64,000 nt of DNA from JAAYUD01 sp963676865 (lineage in GTDB: Bacteria; Bacteroidota; Bacteroidia; Bacteroidales; Bacteroidaceae), in assembly GCA_963676865.2 (NCBI GenBank), contig CAXXSS010000001.1, positions 930,001-994,000 of the forward strand. Direction: 5' to 3'. Positions 61,831-64,000 of the stretch are shown piece after piece (position 1 is the stretch's first letter; every line of letters starts with the position of its first letter). The notes under the pieces are model-generated. The model made no database searches. It was not told the origin of the DNA and saw only the letters and a program-made list of their open reading frames with translations. The translations under genes were made by a program, and so were the position numbers.

Positions 61831-64000
61831 TTATCGCACTAATTCTTTGGCGTATTTTTTATATATCTGCTTGGCCACTTCTATTCCATTTTGCTTTGGT
61901 TCATTATAAATAATGATGTTAGATGGTTCAACCCATTCATTCTCAAATTTTCTTGACCATTCGAAAAAGGCCTTTTCATCATATTCTTTATTCTTCTCGA
62001 CAGCGGCAATCGCTTCAGCTATCATCTTATTCCACCTAACAGCGTAGTATTGACTTGTTAATCCGGATAAAGAACGGTTGGCATAATCGGATAGTTCTGG
62101 ACTGTCGCCCCATATCGTAATGAGCGATCGAGCATCCTTTTCGTAATAATCTTTTGATGCCTTATCGTTTCCCATATCACGTGCTTCGGCTATCCAGTTT
62201 TTCAAAGAAAATGTAGGATGACATGCTATCAGGCGGTTTATATCTGTGAGAATATCTTTCATCTTTGCTCCACGGTTTTTCATCCTTTTTATATCTTTTG
62301 CTTCGTATGCAGCAGTAAATTCATCTCGCACCAAAAGAAAATAGTCGCCAAGCACTTGACGTCCAATGTTTACGACATCAAACTTGTAGCTATCTCGAGT
62401 ACAATTGGTTACATTCAGCAGTGAATTCCAAGCCTGCACCAAATCTTTTTGAAAATATTCTACTGTCGGTTTCGTAGTCCAATGACTATTCCCTTTCAGA
62501 CACGGACGAGCGTTCGTGAGCGTACCTTGACCTACCTGTGCAGGTTGTATATAGACTTTGTTTGCCAATATTTGCCACGCGTTACGAGCTTCTGACGATT
62601 TTTTGCCAACTCTTCTATCCGCCAAATTATTAAACCAATCCTCATCTGAAATGCCCGTGTTCCATGCTTTGTCCAAAACAAATTCGTACATAAACTGATT
62701 GACGTTAAGTCCTTCTAAGGTAGAACCTATTCCTTCAAATTTCGGTCCTCCATTATGAAAGACATCGGCTAAACGTTCGCGAACAATCTTTGCCGGTCCT
62801 GATAAGAATGTATTTCCTCCAAAATTGCCAAGATAACACCACAAATAAGGTTGTCCGTAATATTTCTCTGTTTGTTTCCATATTTCAGTATATTCACAAA
62901 AATAGTCGAGTAACAATAGTTTGTCTTGAGGTACAGCTTGCACATAAGCCTTGATACGTGGTGCAGTCCAGTGGTTGGAATCAGCATAGAAAAGCCAGGT
63001 CATTTGTAGCCATACTGCTTTATTATCGACATTGGCAATTGATTGATAAATATTCTTCGACATCATGGCCAATGAATCTGCATTCCACGAAGGTGGATCG
63101 ACTTCATTAAAGGGGTCTACACCATATATATGGCCTGTACCATAGCGTTGAGTTTGTTCTGTTAGATATGCCTTTTGTATGACAGTATAAATAGGATCCA
63201 TTGGGTTGAGGAATGTGCATCTGTATTTATCTGAAAAGCCACCCCACTCGCTGACCTGAGACGTTTTAATATGTGGATAAATTCGTTTTAATGCAGCGGG
63301 TATGTGTCCGGCAAACGCCGGTAGGACTGGGCGCATATTTAATTCGCGTTCGCGAGCCACAATTCGTTCTTGTAGATTGGCTTGAGAAGTGATCCATTTC
63401 ATTGGTAAGGGACCATCCCAACAGTCAAGGTTACACATTCGATGCCAAGGCAAATATGCCGGACCTGTAAAGTAATCTCGTATCTCCTTGTCGTTCAAAC
63501 CTAATTTCTTCCAGACATTATACCAAATAGCTTCTTGTCCTGTTATTGCGAGTGGCATATTTATTCCATTGAGAGCCATCCAATCGATGAAACGTTCCCA
63601 ATCGCGCCATTTCCACCATACCATCGAATACCCGAAAGTACAATAGTTGAGAAAAAAACGAGACTGAACTTTAGCATTAATCTGTATCTCATGGCTAACA
63701 GATGGCAAGACATTAGGCAATTCGATAGGGTCTTTTTCATTCCATGACACCGTCGTAAGGCAATAGTTCTTTAAATAGAAATTTAATCCTACAGCCATAG
63801 AATTGGCATTATTACCCGAGATAATAATTTTGCCGCCTTTACTTCTGATCGTAAAGAGGTCCGTTTTAGAATCATTTATAACACGAAATTCAAAGGAAGA
63901 CGAATGTGTCGGTAACAATCTTGATACCATTGCACGCATTGCTATAATACCTGTATTTGCAGATACGGTGCAAAAAATAAACGCAATTACTGTAAAACAA
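61831..64000 (-). CDS. Alpha-N-acetylglucosaminidase, GH89 (5' end cut by window)
   Basis: NAGLU-type enzyme removing terminal alpha-linked N-acetylglucosamine. The minus-strand frame stays open to the edge of the window: residues before the ATG at 63939 read CFTVIAFIFCTVSANTG, which looks like a signal peptide, so the true start is beyond 64000. The sequence has the N-terminal GH89 beta-domain (SKGGKIIISGNNANSMAVGL), then the TIM barrel with WKWRDWERFIDWMALNGINM, PAFAGHIP, YGVDPFNEVDPP (one catalytic Glu) and GIGSTLEGLNVN (the other), and the C-terminal helical domain. It faces the SusCD operon and probably serves the same glycan. Confidence 0.93.
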   Translation of the reverse strand, partial: CFTVIAFIFCTVSANTGIIAMRAMVSRLLPTHSSSFEFRVINDSKTDLFTIRSKGGKIIISGNNANSMAVGLNFYLKNYCLTTVSWNEKDPIELPNVLPSVSHEIQINAKVQSRFFLNYCTFGYSMVWWKWRDWERFIDWMALNGINMPLAITGQEAIWYNVWKKLGLNDKEIRDYFTGPAYLPWHRMCNLDCWDGPLPMKWITSQANLQERIVARERELNMRPVLPAFAGHIPAALKRIYPHIKTSQVSEWGGFSDKYRCTFLNPMDPIYTVIQKAYLTEQTQRYGTGHIYGVDPFNEVDPPSWNADSLAMMSKNIYQSIANVDNKAVWLQMTWLFYADSNHWTAPRIKAYVQAVPQDKLLLLDYFCEYTEIWKQTEKYYGQPYLWCYLGNFGGNTFLSGPAKIVRERLADVFHNGGPKFEGIGSTLEGLNVNQFMYEFVLDKAWNTGISDEDWFNNLADRRVGKKSSEARNAWQILANKVYIQPAQVGQGTLTNARPCLKGNSHWTTKPTVEYFQKDLVQAWNSLLNVTNCTRDSYKFDVVNIGRQVLGDYFLLVRDEFTAAYEAKDIKRMKNRGAKMKDILTDINRLIACHPTFSLKNWIAEARDMGNDKASKDYYEKDARSLITIWGDSPELSDYANRSLSGLTSQYYAVRWNKMIAEAIAAVEKNKEYDEKAFFEWSRKFENEWVEPSNIIIYNEPKQNGIEVAKQIYKKYAKELVR

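Overview
The window looks like chromosomal DNA of a Bacteroides-type member of the Bacteroidales. It carries a SusC/SusD polysaccharide utilisation locus (PUL) with a hybrid two-component regulator, a TonB-dependent receptor, Bacteroidetes-restricted families (TIGR02757, DUF4834, BACON/M43 lipoprotein, START-like protein) and many promoters with the Bacteroides primary-sigma pattern TTTG-N19/20-TAnnTTTG. No ribosomal RNA, phage, integrase, transposase or CRISPR array was seen. Both ends cut genes: tsaE on the left and a GH89 enzyme on the right.

Layout. 1-9650: tsaE, a metal ABC permease, aroA, a TIGR02757 protein, a glycine-zipper lipoprotein, a secreted Ntn hydrolase, the pabB/pabC folate pair, threonine aldolase and a shortened GT39-like membrane protein. 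9650-18000: groES-groEL with two tandem terminators, a TPR protein, an M43 zinc metalloprotease lipoprotein, birA, yraN, tadA and the phospholipid genes psd-pssA. 18016-26383: dnaE, thioredoxin, two unknown genes, then rsgA, frr and pyrH on the minus strand. 26584-33778: a leu operon (leader peptide, attenuator, leuA, leuC, leuD, cimA, a methyltransferase, leuB). 33999-47484: tal, hisS, a TonB receptor, a periplasmic nitroreductase, a U32 protein, metA, ferredoxin, an aspartate aminotransferase, ribBA, an LptF/G permease and a START-like protein. 47653: tRNA(CAU), followed by a 1.1 kb gene-free AT-rich stretch. 48861-64000: a PUL with HTCS regulator, GH130, MFS transporter, SusC, SusD, an unrecognised secreted protein and, facing it, GH89.

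The best-supported regulatory system is the leu operon. A 34-codon leader ORF with 8 Leu and 6 Ile codons precedes a 14-bp terminator hairpin, and a segment at the end of the leader ORF is complementary to the 5' arm of that hairpin. This is the layout of ribosome-mediated attenuation. The operon encodes both isopropylmalate synthase and a Leptospira-type citramalate synthase with matching pyruvate-pocket residues. LeuCD and LeuB could therefore serve both leucine and isoleucine synthesis, which agrees with a leader that reads both amino acids.

The most unusual non-coding signal is a set of large intergenic palindromes at about 12.0, 23.8, 33.9 and 47.9 kb. Two of them (12.0 and 33.9 kb) are near-identical copies of a 68-nt element. 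Another has a different sequence but the same design: 32-34 nt perfect arms, a 24-nt centre and nested short palindromes. They look like a family of mobile or structural repeats.
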